Positions 49,001-58,266 are shown, counted from the first letter of the stretch. The stretch is DNA of 64,000 nucleotides from Burkholderiales bacterium C2 (GCA_005503085.1 SCOI01000001.1:310001-374000), one strand, 5' to 3'. Notes: generated from the sequence alone by a model not told the origin. A program made the numbers and translations.

Positions 49001-49914
49001 GCGACCCGCAGCCTGACGGCAGCGCCTATGCGCTGACCCTGATCGCCTTCGTCGGCAGCGTGTTCTCACCCTACTACGCCTGGGCACGGCGGCGCCAAGG
49101 CGAGGCGGTGCGGCCCGCTGCCCATTGCGCGCTGAACATCGCGCTCTACCACCGCCCGCCGGGCCGCGCCGGCTACCAGCGCCTGTGGGCCATGACCGAG
49201 CGCGGCGAGCCCCAGCTGCGGCGCAGCGCCGAGCAGCTGCAGATCGGCCCCAGCCGTCTGGCCTGGCAGGACGATGGCACGCTGCAGATCGAGGTCGATG
49301 AATGGACGGCGCCCTGGCCCCGGCGCCTGCGCGGCCGGATCCGGCTGCAGCCCCAGTTGCTGCCGGGCCGGGCCTTTGCGCTGGACGCCGCCGGCCGGCA
49401 TCTGTGGCAGCCGATCAGCCCGGTGGCGCGGGTCGAGCTGGATTTCGAGGCGCCGCGCGGCCTGCGCTGGCAAGGGAATGCCTATCTCGATGCCAACCTC
49501 GGCAGCCGACCGCTGGAGCAGGACTTCCACAGCTGGCAGTGGTCGCGCGCCGCGCTGGGCGGGCATGCGGGTTGTCGCGTGCTCTATGAGGTTCAGCCGC
49601 TGAGCGGCGAGCGGCGCGCGCTGGCGCTGGATATCGATGCGCAAGGCCGCATCGCCCAGCGGCCGCTGCCGCCCGACTGCCCGCTGCCGGGCACGGCCTG
49701 GGGCCTGGCGCGCAGCACGCGCGCCGCGCAGGCGCCCGAGCTGCTGGCCACGCTGGAAAGCGGCCCCTTCTACAGCCGCTCGCTGCTGCGCGACCCGCTG
49801 GACGGCGGCCTGGCCGTGCATGAAAGCCTGTCGCTGCAACGCTTTCGCCAGCCCTGGGTACAGGCGCTGCTGCCCTTCCGAATGCCGCGTCGGGCAACGG
49901 GGGTCAGGTCATGA
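48634..49914 (+). CDS. crtC: Carotenoid 1,2-hydratase CrtC
   Basis: 426-aa hydratase that adds water to the ends of neurosporene/lycopene. The conserved domain starts at about residue 98 (PAFDTPLGARDGRG) and runs through YAWWYLDALSD, GSVFSPYYAWARRR, NIALYHRP and YLDANLGSRPLEQDFHSWQWSR. No ATG, GTG or TTG exists in frame close to this domain. The nearest start codons are the ATG at 48634 and the GTG at 48649, both deep inside crtD, which gives a low-complexity N-terminal extension. A CTG start at about 48916 is another option. Confidence 0.85.
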   Translation: MPASDVGSTGPCGPATEAEPACAAVHPAAGLCTAVPGDRGRALRPGQPGLAGQLLRAPGWPHEGAGPVPGGGLGASGAGRADGGAVGPAGCRADLRGPAFDTPLGARDGRGPAYAWWYLDALSDPQPDGSAYALTLIAFVGSVFSPYYAWARRRQGEAVRPAAHCALNIALYHRPPGRAGYQRLWAMTERGEPQLRRSAEQLQIGPSRLAWQDDGTLQIEVDEWTAPWPRRLRGRIRLQPQLLPGRAFALDAAGRHLWQPISPVARVELDFEAPRGLRWQGNAYLDANLGSRPLEQDFHSWQWSRAALGGHAGCRVLYEVQPLSGERRALALDIDAQGRIAQRPLPPDCPLPGTAWGLARSTRAAQAPELLATLESGPFYSRSLLRDPLDGGLAVHESLSLQRFRQPWVQALLPFRMPRRATGVRS

Positions 49915-50906
49915 CAGCCCGGCGCCTCTTGATGCTGGGTGCCACCGGCACCATCGGCCAGGCCACCGTGCGCGCGCTGCTGCGGCGCGGCCACGAGGTG
50001 GTCTGCTTCGTGCGACCGCGCGCCGGCGTCGGTGGCCGGATGAGTGCGCCGGACATCGAGCGCCTGCTGGCCGGCGCCACGGTCCGCTTCGGCGACGTCG
50101 GCTCGCCCGCCTCGCTGGCCACCGACGGCTTTCGCGGCGAGCGCTTCGACGCCCTGGTCTCCTGCCTGGCCTCGCGCACCGGCGCACCCGACGACGCCTG
50201 GGCCATCGATCACCAGGCCCATCTGCTCGCGCTGGCGGCGGCGCAGCAAGCGGGCGTCACACAGATGGTGCTGCTGTCGGCGATCTGTGTGCAAAAACCG
50301 CTGCTCGCCTTCCAGCAGGCCAAGCTGGCCTTCGAACAGGCGCTGATCGCCTCGGGGCTGAGTTACAGCATCGTGCGGCCCACCGCCTTCTTCAAATCGC
50401 TGTCGGGCCAGATCGAGCGGGTGCGCCGGGGCAAGCCTTTTCTGGTCTTCGGCGACGGCCGTCTGAACGCCTGCAAGCCGATCAGCGACACCGACCTGGC
50501 CGACTACCTCGCCGACTGCCTGCAGGACCCGGCCCGCCGCAACCGCATCCTGCCGATCAGCGGCCCCGGTCCGGCCCTGACGCCACGCCAGCAGGGCGAG
50601 CTGCTGTTCGCGGCGCTGGGCCGCGAGCCACGCTTCAAGCAGGTGCCGGTCGCGCTGCTCGACACCATCATCGCCGTGCTCGCCGGCCTGGGCCGGGTGC
50701 TGCCGTCACTGGCCGTCAAGGCCGAGCTGGCCCGCATCGGCCGCTACTACGCGACGGAGTCCATGCTGGTGCTGGACCCGGCCAGCGGTCGCTATGACGC
50801 CGCAGCCACACCCTCGACCGGGCGGCAGACGCTGGGGGGCTTTTATGCCGAGCTGGCCCAAGGCTCGGCCGCGCTGCCGGAGCGCGGGGATCATGCGGTG
50901 TTCTGA
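49911..50906 (+). CDS. bciA: Divinyl chlorophyllide a 8-vinyl reductase BciA
   Basis: 331-aa NADPH-dependent short-chain dehydrogenase-like reductase of the C8 vinyl group. The Rossmann motif GATGTIGQATVRALLRRG is at residues 10-27. SCLASRTGAPDDAW, YSIVRPTAFFKSLSGQ and a C-terminal ARIGRYYATESMLV follow, as in BciA. The start overlaps the crtC stop, so it is part of a crtD-crtC-bciA transcript. Confidence 0.93.
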   Translation: MTARRLLMLGATGTIGQATVRALLRRGHEVVCFVRPRAGVGGRMSAPDIERLLAGATVRFGDVGSPASLATDGFRGERFDALVSCLASRTGAPDDAWAIDHQAHLLALAAAQQAGVTQMVLLSAICVQKPLLAFQQAKLAFEQALIASGLSYSIVRPTAFFKSLSGQIERVRRGKPFLVFGDGRLNACKPISDTDLADYLADCLQDPARRNRILPISGPGPALTPRQQGELLFAALGREPRFKQVPVALLDTIIAVLAGLGRVLPSLAVKAELARIGRYYATESMLVLDPASGRYDAAATPSTGRQTLGGFYAELAQGSAALPERGDHAVF

Positions 50907-50937
50907 AGCAGCGCAAGCCAACAACGCATGCCCAAGC

Positions 50938-52173
50938 TCAATGAATCAGCGCTTGCGCCTGCTGCAGCAGCATCGGTCGGCCCAGGTGATAGCCCTGCGC
51001 ACTGCTGATGCCCAGTCCTCGGAGGGTGTCCAGCTCGGACGAGGTCTCGACGCCCTCGGCGACGATGCTGCAGCCGGTCTCGAGCGCAAATCCACGCAGC
51101 GCCGCCGCCAGCGCGCGTCGCGAGTGATCGGTGTCGATGGCGCGTGTGATGCTGATGTCGAGCTTCACGATATGGGGGTGCAGATTCAGAATGTGTCTGA
51201 AGCTGGCGTAACCGGCGCCGGCATCGTCGATGGCGACGCGCAGGCCCTGCGCCTGCAGAGGCCTCATCACGGCGGCGATATCCTCGTAGCGCTCGACGGC
51301 CTGGTGCTCCGTGACCTCGACGACGATTCTGTGCAGCGGCAGTCCTTTCAGCATGCCGGCGACATCGCCTTTGACAATCATCTCGGGAGAGGCGTTGACG
51401 GCGACATACACCTCAGGGGGCAGTTGCGGCAAGGCGCCCAGCGCGATGCGAATCGCCTGGGACTCCAGTTCCAGTTCGCGCTTGACCATCGCGGCTTCGG
51501 AAAACCAGACATCCGGCGACCGGTAGGGGTCCGAGGAGAAGCGCGCCAGCGACTCGAAGCCGATGGCACGATTCGTTTGCACATCGAAGATGGGTTGGTA
51601 GACCATTTGCAAGCCGCCGGACTCCAGCACCGTGTCGATGCGCTGATCCAGCACCTGGATGGCCTGGCGTGTCGACAGCTCCTCCTGGATCTGCTCGGCG
51701 ACCATCTCGGCCAGGACACGCATCATCGCCAGATCGCGCGACGTCAGACTGCTGTCCGGCGCATGGCTGAAACAGCAGAAGGTGCCATAGACCTGCCCAT
51801 CGCCGAGCCGGATCGGCACGCTCAGATGCGCGCCGACCGGCAAGGCCCGCGTCACCGGCAGGCTCAGGGCCTCGGCGTTCAAGCAGGCGTCGGTCATCAG
51901 CTCGGGCAGCCGGCCATCGATGACGCGCTGGCAGTAGCTGTCTTCCAAGGGATCGGAATTGCCGACCTGCACCAGATCATTTCCCGGGCGCGCATCGACA
52001 TGGCGAAAGACCCGGCGGCCCTCCACCATCTCCGAAATGAAGGCGACATCCATGTCCAGATGGGTGCGGATGGCGTGCAACGCACGCGCCAGGGGTGGTT
52101 TTGCCGCGCCATTCGATCCCCGAGAGGTGTCGCGCGCGAGTTCCGCAACGGCGGTAGCGAGTAGTGCTTTCAA
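50938..52173 (-). CDS. GAF-EAL domain cyclic-di-GMP phosphodiesterase
   Basis: 411 aa. A GAF domain (about residues 25-165) is followed by an EAL domain (about 175-411). EAL residues visible: ESL in GFESLARF, VNAS, EVTEHQ, IDDAGAGYAS (DDFGxGYSS variant), KLDIS, VAEGVE and QGYHLG. It probably hydrolyses cyclic di-GMP in response to a small molecule or redox state sensed by the GAF domain. The start is TTG at 52173, well supported by AAGGAGG 6 nt upstream. It lies just outside the photosynthesis cluster, convergent with bciA. Confidence 0.88.
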   Translation of the reverse strand: MKALLATAVAELARDTSRGSNGAAKPPLARALHAIRTHLDMDVAFISEMVEGRRVFRHVDARPGNDLVQVGNSDPLEDSYCQRVIDGRLPELMTDACLNAEALSLPVTRALPVGAHLSVPIRLGDGQVYGTFCCFSHAPDSSLTSRDLAMMRVLAEMVAEQIQEELSTRQAIQVLDQRIDTVLESGGLQMVYQPIFDVQTNRAIGFESLARFSSDPYRSPDVWFSEAAMVKRELELESQAIRIALGALPQLPPEVYVAVNASPEMIVKGDVAGMLKGLPLHRIVVEVTEHQAVERYEDIAAVMRPLQAQGLRVAIDDAGAGYASFRHILNLHPHIVKLDISITRAIDTDHSRRALAAALRGFALETGCSIVAEGVETSSELDTLRGLGISSAQGYHLGRPMLLQQAQALIH

Positions 52174-52364
52174 CTGCGGCCTCCTTAAAACTGCAGTCCT
52201 CCGCGTGTCGATGGGGACACCCGGTGTGCCCGGCTTTGCCGGTGCTACAGGCCTATGGTCTCACAAGGGTCGGCAGCAGGCCAGCCGAAGAAAGCGCCGG
52301 CGCTTTGTCACGAGAATTTCACGCGACAGGGTTCAAATGAAAACGTTTACAGCCTACGCAGCTC
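52174..52364. promoter_or_regulatory. Divergent regulatory region, EAL gene / lacI-type gene
   Basis: 191 bp between two divergent genes. It contains the LacI-type operator at 52338-52351 near the right end. No other element is recognised. Confidence 0.5.
52338..52351. promoter_or_regulatory. LacI-family operator upstream of the ABC operon
   Basis: TGAAAACGTTTACA is a near-perfect dyad centred on CG, the hallmark of LacI/GalR-family operators. It lies 13 bp before the regulator start, so it suggests autorepression and control of the whole operon. Confidence 0.65.
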
Positions 52365-53396
52365 ATGTCCATACTCAGCGTTGCCCGCCGGGCCGGTGTG
52401 TCCATCGCCACCGTCTCGCGCGCCTTCAACTCGCCCGAATCGGTGGCACCGGCCACCCGCGCCGCCGTCACGGCCGCCGCTGCGGCGCTGGGCTATGAAC
52501 CGAACCTGAGCGCCCGCACGCTGCGCACCCAGCGCAGCCGCACGCTGGGCGTCGTGCTACCGACCTTTCGGAACCCGGTGTTTGCCGAAACCCTGGCCGG
52601 CATTGCCGGCGCGGCGGCCGATGCCGGCTACGCCATCATTCCGCTGACCACCGACTACCAGGAGGCGCTGGAGCAGCAGGCGCTGCGCCGCCTGAGTGGG
52701 CGCAGCGTCGACGGCCTGATCCTGACCGTGGCCGATGCCGCGCGCTCGGCCACGCTGGCCGCGCTCAAGCGGGCGCGCCGGCCCTATGTGCTGGCCTACA
52801 ACCGCCACGCCCAGCATCCCTGCGTCAGCGTCGACGGCGAGCGCGCGATGGCCGAGCTGGTGGCGCGGCTGCAGCAGCTCGGCCACCGCCGCATCCTGAT
52901 GGTCAGCGGCCATCTGAGCGCCTCGGACCGCGCGCAGCAGCGCCATCGCGGCTATGCCGCAGCGATGCAGGCCGGCGACAACACGGCCGAGCTGCTGGAG
53001 CTGCCCTTCATCGACAACGCGCCCGAACTGCTGACCGAGCGCCTGGGCCGTGCGGACCGCCAGCACCGGCCCACGGCCCTGGTCTGCTCTAACGATCTGC
53101 TGGCGCTGCGCTGCATGCGCGCCGCCGCGCTGGCCGGGCTGCGCGTGCCCGAGGACCTCAGCGTGATCGGCTTCGACGGCATGGCCCTGGGCACCGAACT
53201 GCGCCCCTCGCTGGCCAGCATCGCCCAGCCCAATGAAGAGATCGGCCGGCGCAGCGTGGCCTGGCTGCTGGACTGCCTGGAGCGCGGCAGCGCGCCGCGC
53301 GCCGCCGACAGCCTGACCCTGCCCCATCAGCTGCGCGAGCTCGAGTCGATGCGCCCGCTTGCTTCCCCACACCCCACCCTCCCGAGGAGTTCATGA
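52365..53396 (+). CDS. LacI-family transcriptional regulator
   Basis: 343 aa. The HTH with hinge (residues 1-60) reads VARRAGVSIATVSRAFN ... ALGYEPNLSARTLRTQRS. The periplasmic-binding-protein-like ligand domain follows (GVVLPTFRNPVFAETLAGI, then VCSNDLLALRCMRAA and VIGFDGMALGTELRPSLAS). First gene of a six-gene operon for an ABC importer; its stop overlaps the start of the binding protein. The ligand is probably the transported substrate. Confidence 0.93.
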   Translation: MSILSVARRAGVSIATVSRAFNSPESVAPATRAAVTAAAAALGYEPNLSARTLRTQRSRTLGVVLPTFRNPVFAETLAGIAGAAADAGYAIIPLTTDYQEALEQQALRRLSGRSVDGLILTVADAARSATLAALKRARRPYVLAYNRHAQHPCVSVDGERAMAELVARLQQLGHRRILMVSGHLSASDRAQQRHRGYAAAMQAGDNTAELLELPFIDNAPELLTERLGRADRQHRPTALVCSNDLLALRCMRAAALAGLRVPEDLSVIGFDGMALGTELRPSLASIAQPNEEIGRRSVAWLLDCLERGSAPRAADSLTLPHQLRELESMRPLASPHPTLPRSS

Positions 53397-54406
53397 TGAA
53401 AATCTTCCGCCCGCTGACACGCGGCCTCGCTACAGCCCTGCTGGCCCTGCTGGGCGGCCAGGCCTTGGCGCAGACCGCGATCTGCTACAACTGCCCGCCC
53501 GAATGGGCCGACTGGGGCACCCAGCTGCAGGCGATCAAGGCCAGGACCGGCGTGACCGTGCCCCCGGACAACAAGAACTCCGGCCAGAGCCTGTCGCAAC
53601 TGGTGGCCGAGAAGGCCAGCCCGGTGGCCGATATGGCCTACTACGGCGTCACCTTCGGCATCCAGGCCAAGAAGGCCGGTGTCACCGCCGGCTACAAGCC
53701 GGCCCACTGGAACGAGATCCCCGAAGGCCTGAAGGACGCCGACGGCCACTGGTTCGCGATCCACTCGGGCACGCTGGGCTTCATGGTCAATGTCGACGCG
53801 CTCAAGGGCAAGCCGGTGCCCAGGTCCTGGGCCGATCTGCTCAAGCCCGAGTACAAGGGTCTGGTCAGCTATCTGGACCCGGCCTCGGCCTTCGTCGGCT
53901 ATGTCGGCGCGGTGGCGGTCAACAGCGCCCGCGGCGGCACGCTGGACAATCTGACGCCGGCCATCGAGTACTTCAAGGCGCTGCAGAAGAACGAGCCCAT
54001 CGTGCCCAAGCAGACCGCCTATGCGCGCGTGCTGTCCGGCGAGATCGCCATCCTGCTGGACTATGACTTCAATGCCTACCGCGCCAAGCACAAGGACAAG
54101 GCGCGCGTCGAGTTCGTGATCCCGGCCGAGGGCACCGTGGTCGTGCCCTATGTAATGAGCCTGACGGCCCAGGCCCCGCACGCGGCCGATGGCAAGAAGG
54201 CGCTGGACTTCGTGCTCTCCGACGAAGGCCAGGCGATCTGGGCCAATGCCTTCCTGCGCCCGGTGCGCGCCTCGGCGATCTCCAAGGAGGCCCAGGCCCG
54301 CTTCCTGCCGGCCAGCGAGTACGCACGCGCCAAGGCCCTGGACTACGCCAAGATGGCCGAGGTGCAGAAGGCCTTCTCCGAGCGCTATCTGCGCGAGGCC
54401 CAGTGA
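53393..54406 (+). CDS. ABC transporter periplasmic substrate-binding protein
   Basis: 337 aa. A signal peptide ends at about residue 27 (GGQALAQ). The mature part belongs to the class II binding proteins of the iron/spermidine/phosphonate (family 1/6) type: YYGVTFGIQAKK, HSGTLGFMVNVDALKGKPVPRSWADLL, GEIAILLDYDFNAYRAKH and VLSDEGQAIWANAFLRPVR. Two cysteines (CYNC) lie near the mature N-terminus. GAGGAG precedes the start. The downstream GpdQ-like phosphodiesterase suggests a phosphodiester such as a glycerophosphodiester; this is inference. Confidence 0.88.
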   Translation: MMKIFRPLTRGLATALLALLGGQALAQTAICYNCPPEWADWGTQLQAIKARTGVTVPPDNKNSGQSLSQLVAEKASPVADMAYYGVTFGIQAKKAGVTAGYKPAHWNEIPEGLKDADGHWFAIHSGTLGFMVNVDALKGKPVPRSWADLLKPEYKGLVSYLDPASAFVGYVGAVAVNSARGGTLDNLTPAIEYFKALQKNEPIVPKQTAYARVLSGEIAILLDYDFNAYRAKHKDKARVEFVIPAEGTVVVPYVMSLTAQAPHAADGKKALDFVLSDEGQAIWANAFLRPVRASAISKEAQARFLPASEYARAKALDYAKMAEVQKAFSERYLREAQ

Positions 54407-55203
54407 TGCTGGGGCTGGCCTGCGCAGCGCCGGCGGCGGCGCTGTTCTTCGCCTTCTGGCTGCTGCCGATGGCGCGCCTGGCGGCCCTGCCGGCCAGCGC
54501 CGGCTGGGCCACCTACGCTGCCGTGCTGACCGAGCCGCGCTATCTGGCCAGCCTGCTGCAGACCACCGCGCTGTCGCTGGCGGTCACCGCGGTGGCCCTG
54601 CTGCTGGCCGCTGCGGTAGGCCTGTACCTGGGGCGGCAGCGCTTTAGCGGCCGCTCGCTGCTGCTGGCGCTGCTGACCCTGCCGCTGTCCTTCCCCGGCG
54701 TCATCGTCGGCTTCTTCGTGATCCTGCTGGGCGGCCGGCAAGGCCTGATCGCCGAGCTCAGCGAGGCGCTGCTGGGCAGCCGCATCACCTTTGCCTATGG
54801 CCTGAGCGGCCTGTTCCTGGCCTATCTGTATTTCTCGCTGCCGCGCGCCATCGCGGCCTTCACCGCGGCGGCCGAGACGCTGGAGCCACAGATCGAGGAG
54901 GCGGCGCGCTCGCTGGGCGCGCGGCCCTGGCAGCTGGCGCGCGATGTCTGGCTGCCGGCGCTGGCGCCGACCGCGCTGGCCTGCGGCGCGATGCTGTTCG
55001 CCACCGCGATGGGTGCCTTCGGCACGGCATTCACGCTGGCCAGCCGCTTCGAGGTGCTGCCGATCACGATCTACAACGAGTTCACCAACTACGCCAACTT
55101 CCCGCTGGCCGCCGCGCTGTCGCTGGCCCTGGGTCTGATGACCTGGGGCGTGCTCTTCATCGCGCGCCGCCTGGGCGGCGCACCGACCGGAGCCGCCGCA
55201 TGA
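54406..55203 (+). CDS. ABC transporter permease, first subunit
   Basis: 265-aa permease with about six membrane helices. The EAA loop is EEAARSLGARPWQLARDVWLPAL. The ATG at 54406 overlaps the stop of the binding-protein gene; GTG one codon earlier is possible. It pairs with the next permease to form a heterodimeric channel. Confidence 0.9.
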   Translation: MLGLACAAPAAALFFAFWLLPMARLAALPASAGWATYAAVLTEPRYLASLLQTTALSLAVTAVALLLAAAVGLYLGRQRFSGRSLLLALLTLPLSFPGVIVGFFVILLGGRQGLIAELSEALLGSRITFAYGLSGLFLAYLYFSLPRAIAAFTAAAETLEPQIEEAARSLGARPWQLARDVWLPALAPTALACGAMLFATAMGAFGTAFTLASRFEVLPITIYNEFTNYANFPLAAALSLALGLMTWGVLFIARRLGGAPTGAAA

Positions 55204-55997
55204 AGACCGACACTCGCAACGCAACGCCGCTGCTGGCGGCACTGACCCTGCTGGTGAGCCTGTTCACCGTGCTGCCTATGCTGGTCTCGCTGAGCGCCGG
55301 CCTGGTCAACAACTACAGCCAGGGCCTGGCCAGCGGGCTGACGACGCGCTGGCTGAGCGAGGTCTGGCAGCAGTACGGCGGCACGGCCGGCCATTCGCTG
55401 CTGCTGGCGCTGGCCTGCGTGATCGGTTGCCTGCTGCTGGGCCTGCCCTGCGCCTATGCGCTGGCGCGCAGCCGCTCGCGCTGGGCGCGCCTTTTCGAGG
55501 AGCTGCTGACCCTGCCGGTTGCGGTGCCGGGTCTTGCCAGCGCGCTGGCCCTGATCCTGGCCTACGGCCAGCTGCGCGGCTTCCGCCAGAGCTTTGCCTT
55601 CGTGCTGGTGGGCCATCTGCTGTTCACCCTGCCCTTCATGGTGCGCACGGTGGCCGCCGCGCTGGCCCGCGAGGAGCTGGTGGCGCTGGAGGAGGCGGCG
55701 CGCTCGCTGGGCGCGAGCTTTGCGCAGCGCTTTGTCGGCGTGCTGCTGCCGGCGGTGGCGCCGTCCATCGTGGCCGGCTGCCTGATGGTGTTCACGCTCT
55801 CGGTCGGCGAATTCAATCTGACCTGGATGCTGCACACCCCGCTGACCCGCACCCTGCCGGTGGGCCTGGCCGACAGCTATGCCTCGATGCGCATCGAGAT
55901 CGGCTCCGCCTACACCCTGCTGTTCTTCATCGTCATCCTGCCCGTGCTCTGGGGCATGCAGGCCCTGGCCAAACACCTGGAAAAACGCTATGGCTGA
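55200..55997 (+). CDS. ABC transporter permease, second subunit
   Basis: 265-aa permease with six membrane helices. The EAA loop is EEAARSLGASFAQRFVGVLLPAV, with GEFNLTWML near the end. Overlaps the preceding permease by 4 bp and the ATPase gene by 8 bp. Confidence 0.9.
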   Translation: MKTDTRNATPLLAALTLLVSLFTVLPMLVSLSAGLVNNYSQGLASGLTTRWLSEVWQQYGGTAGHSLLLALACVIGCLLLGLPCAYALARSRSRWARLFEELLTLPVAVPGLASALALILAYGQLRGFRQSFAFVLVGHLLFTLPFMVRTVAAALAREELVALEEAARSLGASFAQRFVGVLLPAVAPSIVAGCLMVFTLSVGEFNLTWMLHTPLTRTLPVGLADSYASMRIEIGSAYTLLFFIVILPVLWGMQALAKHLEKRYG

Positions 55998-57051
55998 GTC
56001 CATGCCTACCGCTTACGAACGCACCCTCGTCGAAGTGCTGAACTGCAGCAAGACCTACGCCGACGGCACGAAGGCGCTGCAGCCCACCGAGCTGCGCGTC
56101 GAGCCCGGCGAGGTGCTGGCCCTGCTGGGGCCCTCGGGCTGCGGCAAGACCAGCCTGCTGCGCCTGATCGCCGGCCTGGCGACGCCCGATGCCGGCGGCA
56201 CGCTGAAGTTCAACGGCGAGGACGTGACGCGCCGCGCCATCGAGCAGCGCGGCATCGGCATGGTGTTCCAGCACTACGCGCTGTTCCCGCAGATGTCGGT
56301 GCAGGCCAATATCGGCTATGGCCTGCGCATCCGCGGCGTGCCCGAGGCGCAGCAGCGCCAGCGCATCGGCGAGCTGATCGATCTGGTGCGCCTGAACGGC
56401 CTGGAGCAGCGCCGCCCGGCCGAGCTCTCCGGCGGCCAGCGCCAGCGCGTGGCGCTGGCCCGTGCAGTCGCGGTGCGCCCGCGCGTGCTGCTGCTGGACG
56501 AGCCGCTGACCGCGCTGGATGCCAAGCTGAAGGAATCGCTGCGCGACGAGCTGGCCGAGCTGCTGCGCCGCCTGCACATCACCGCCATCCACGTCACCCA
56601 CGACCAGCAGGAGGCGATGGCCATTGCCGACCGCCTGGCCGTGATGCAGGCCGGCCGCATCGTGCAGCTGGGCACGGCCGAGGAGCTGTACCGGCAGCCG
56701 GCCCAGCCCTTCGTCGCCGAGTTCCTGGGCCGCGTCAACCGGCTGGCACGCTCGGCCGAGGAGATGCGCGAGGGCACGCTGCGGCTCGGCGCGCTGCGCC
56801 TGCGCTGCCCGGCGCTGAGCGGCTGCGCCACCGTGCTGCTGCGCCCCGAGGACGTCCAGCTCGGTGCGGACAGCAGCGGTCAGGGCCTGAGCGTGACGCG
56901 GCGCGTCTTTCTCGGCGAACGGGTACAACTGCATCTGGCCCTGCCCGGCCAGGCCACGCCGCTGATCTGCGATGCGCCCAAGGACAGCCCTTTCAAAACC
57001 GGCGACCGCGTCCAGCCCCAGGTGCGCGCCGAACATCTGATGCCCGCATGA
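55990..57051 (+). CDS. ABC transporter ATPase subunit (PotA/FbpC type)
   Basis: 353 aa. Walker A GPSGCGKTS, Q-loop VFQHYALFPQMS, signature LSGGQRQRVALARA, Walker B VLLLDEPLTALD and the H-loop VTHDQ are all intact. A C-terminal TOBE-like regulatory domain (about 280-353, VLLRPEDVQLG) follows. Powers the importer encoded by the two preceding permeases. Confidence 0.94.
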   Translation: MAESMPTAYERTLVEVLNCSKTYADGTKALQPTELRVEPGEVLALLGPSGCGKTSLLRLIAGLATPDAGGTLKFNGEDVTRRAIEQRGIGMVFQHYALFPQMSVQANIGYGLRIRGVPEAQQRQRIGELIDLVRLNGLEQRRPAELSGGQRQRVALARAVAVRPRVLLLDEPLTALDAKLKESLRDELAELLRRLHITAIHVTHDQQEAMAIADRLAVMQAGRIVQLGTAEELYRQPAQPFVAEFLGRVNRLARSAEEMREGTLRLGALRLRCPALSGCATVLLRPEDVQLGADSSGQGLSVTRRVFLGERVQLHLALPGQATPLICDAPKDSPFKTGDRVQPQVRAEHLMPA

Positions 57052-57890
57052 CACCCCAACTGCTCGTCCAGCTCAGCGACCCGCACATCCGCGCGCCCGG
57101 TCGCCTGACCTACCGTCGCGTCGACACCGCCGCCCATCTGCAGCGCGCGGTGGCCGCCGTCAACGCGCTTCCCCAGGCGCCGCGCGCCGTCGTGATCACC
57201 GGCGACCTGACCGACTTCGGCACGCCCGAGGAATACGCCCATCTGCGCGCGCTGCTGCAGCCGCTGGCCTGTCCCTGCCATCTGCTGCCGGGCAACCACG
57301 ACGACCGCGCCGGCCTGCGCCAGGCCTTCGCCGACCATGCCTACCTTCAGCGGGACCAGGCAGCGGACGACTTTGTGCAGTACGCGGTCGATCTCGGCGG
57401 CCTGCGCCTCGTGACGCTGGACACGGTGACGCCGCGCGCCTCGCATGGCGAGCTCTGCGCCGAGCGCCTGCAGCGGCTCGACCAGATGCTGAGCGCCGAT
57501 CCGCACACCCCGACCGTGCTGGCCATGCACCACCCGCCCTTTACCACCTACATCGGCCATATGGACGCGATCGGCCTGCTGCAGGGCGAGGCCGAGCTGG
57601 CCGCGCTGCTGGGTCGACACCCCCAGGTACAGCGCATCATCTGCGGCCATCTGCACCGCTCCATCCAGACGCTGTGGGCCGGCACGCTGGCGATGACCGC
57701 ACCCTCGACCGCCCATCAGGTCTGCCTGAACCTGGCGCCCGGCGCCGCCTCGCGCTTCGCGCTGGAGCCGCCTGGCTTCTTGATACACGCCTGGTCCGAG
57801 GCCGGCCCGCTGGTCAGTCACCAGGCCGCCATCGGTCACTTCGACGGACCGCATCCCTTCTTCGACGAGGACGGCCGCTTGATCGATTGA
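57048..57890 (+). CDS. GpdQ/CpdA-like metallophosphodiesterase
   Basis: 280-aa binuclear metallophosphoesterase of the cyclic-nucleotide/glycerophosphodiester (class III) type. All metal motifs are present: SDPH (10-13), TGDLTD, PGNHDD, MHHPPF and CGHLHRS. It is cytoplasmic. Last gene of the LacI-ABC operon, overlapping the ATPase gene by 4 bp, so it probably hydrolyses the imported substrate. The overall layout resembles E. coli-type GpdQ. Cyclic AMP phosphodiesterase activity is an alternative. Confidence 0.88.
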   Translation: MTPQLLVQLSDPHIRAPGRLTYRRVDTAAHLQRAVAAVNALPQAPRAVVITGDLTDFGTPEEYAHLRALLQPLACPCHLLPGNHDDRAGLRQAFADHAYLQRDQAADDFVQYAVDLGGLRLVTLDTVTPRASHGELCAERLQRLDQMLSADPHTPTVLAMHHPPFTTYIGHMDAIGLLQGEAELAALLGRHPQVQRIICGHLHRSIQTLWAGTLAMTAPSTAHQVCLNLAPGAASRFALEPPGFLIHAWSEAGPLVSHQAAIGHFDGPHPFFDEDGRLID

Positions 57891-57984
57891 GTCGCTCCTC
57901 GTCACACGCCCTGCGCGGACCGGGGGCGACCGGTCCGGGCGGCCGGCACGGTCGTCAGCGCACGCAGCAGGCGCGCAAGGCCGT

Positions 57985-58266
57985 TCAGCTCAGTGCATGC
58001 CGGGTCGGCCGCCCAAAGCGGCCGGCCGTCAGATCGGCAAACGCAGTGAACAGCCAGGGGCAGCCCGGTGCCACCGCATAGAGCTGGCGATGCCCGGTGG
58101 AGCGGCGGCGCACCGTCAGCAAGCGGTCGGGCAGACCGACATGACGGAGTTCGTCCGGACGCCCCTCCGACATCTCGAAATCGCTGGGCTCGAAGCCCGC
58201 AAGCTCCAAGGTCGATGCCAGCGTGGACCACAAATGCGTCGAGTGCGTTTCGTTAGGCGATGTCAT
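57985..58266 (-). CDS. Small hypothetical protein
   Basis: 93 aa, soluble, starting at the ATG at 58266. MTSPNETHSTHLWSTLAS starts it; the middle is acidic and the second half is basic, with VRRRSTGHRQLYAVAPGC. No known family. Shine-Dalgarno is weak (GAGA). Composition looks coding, and no gene competes on the other strand. It converges with the phosphodiesterase operon. Confidence 0.5.
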   Translation of the reverse strand: MTSPNETHSTHLWSTLASTLELAGFEPSDFEMSEGRPDELRHVGLPDRLLTVRRRSTGHRQLYAVAPGCPWLFTAFADLTAGRFGRPTRHALS

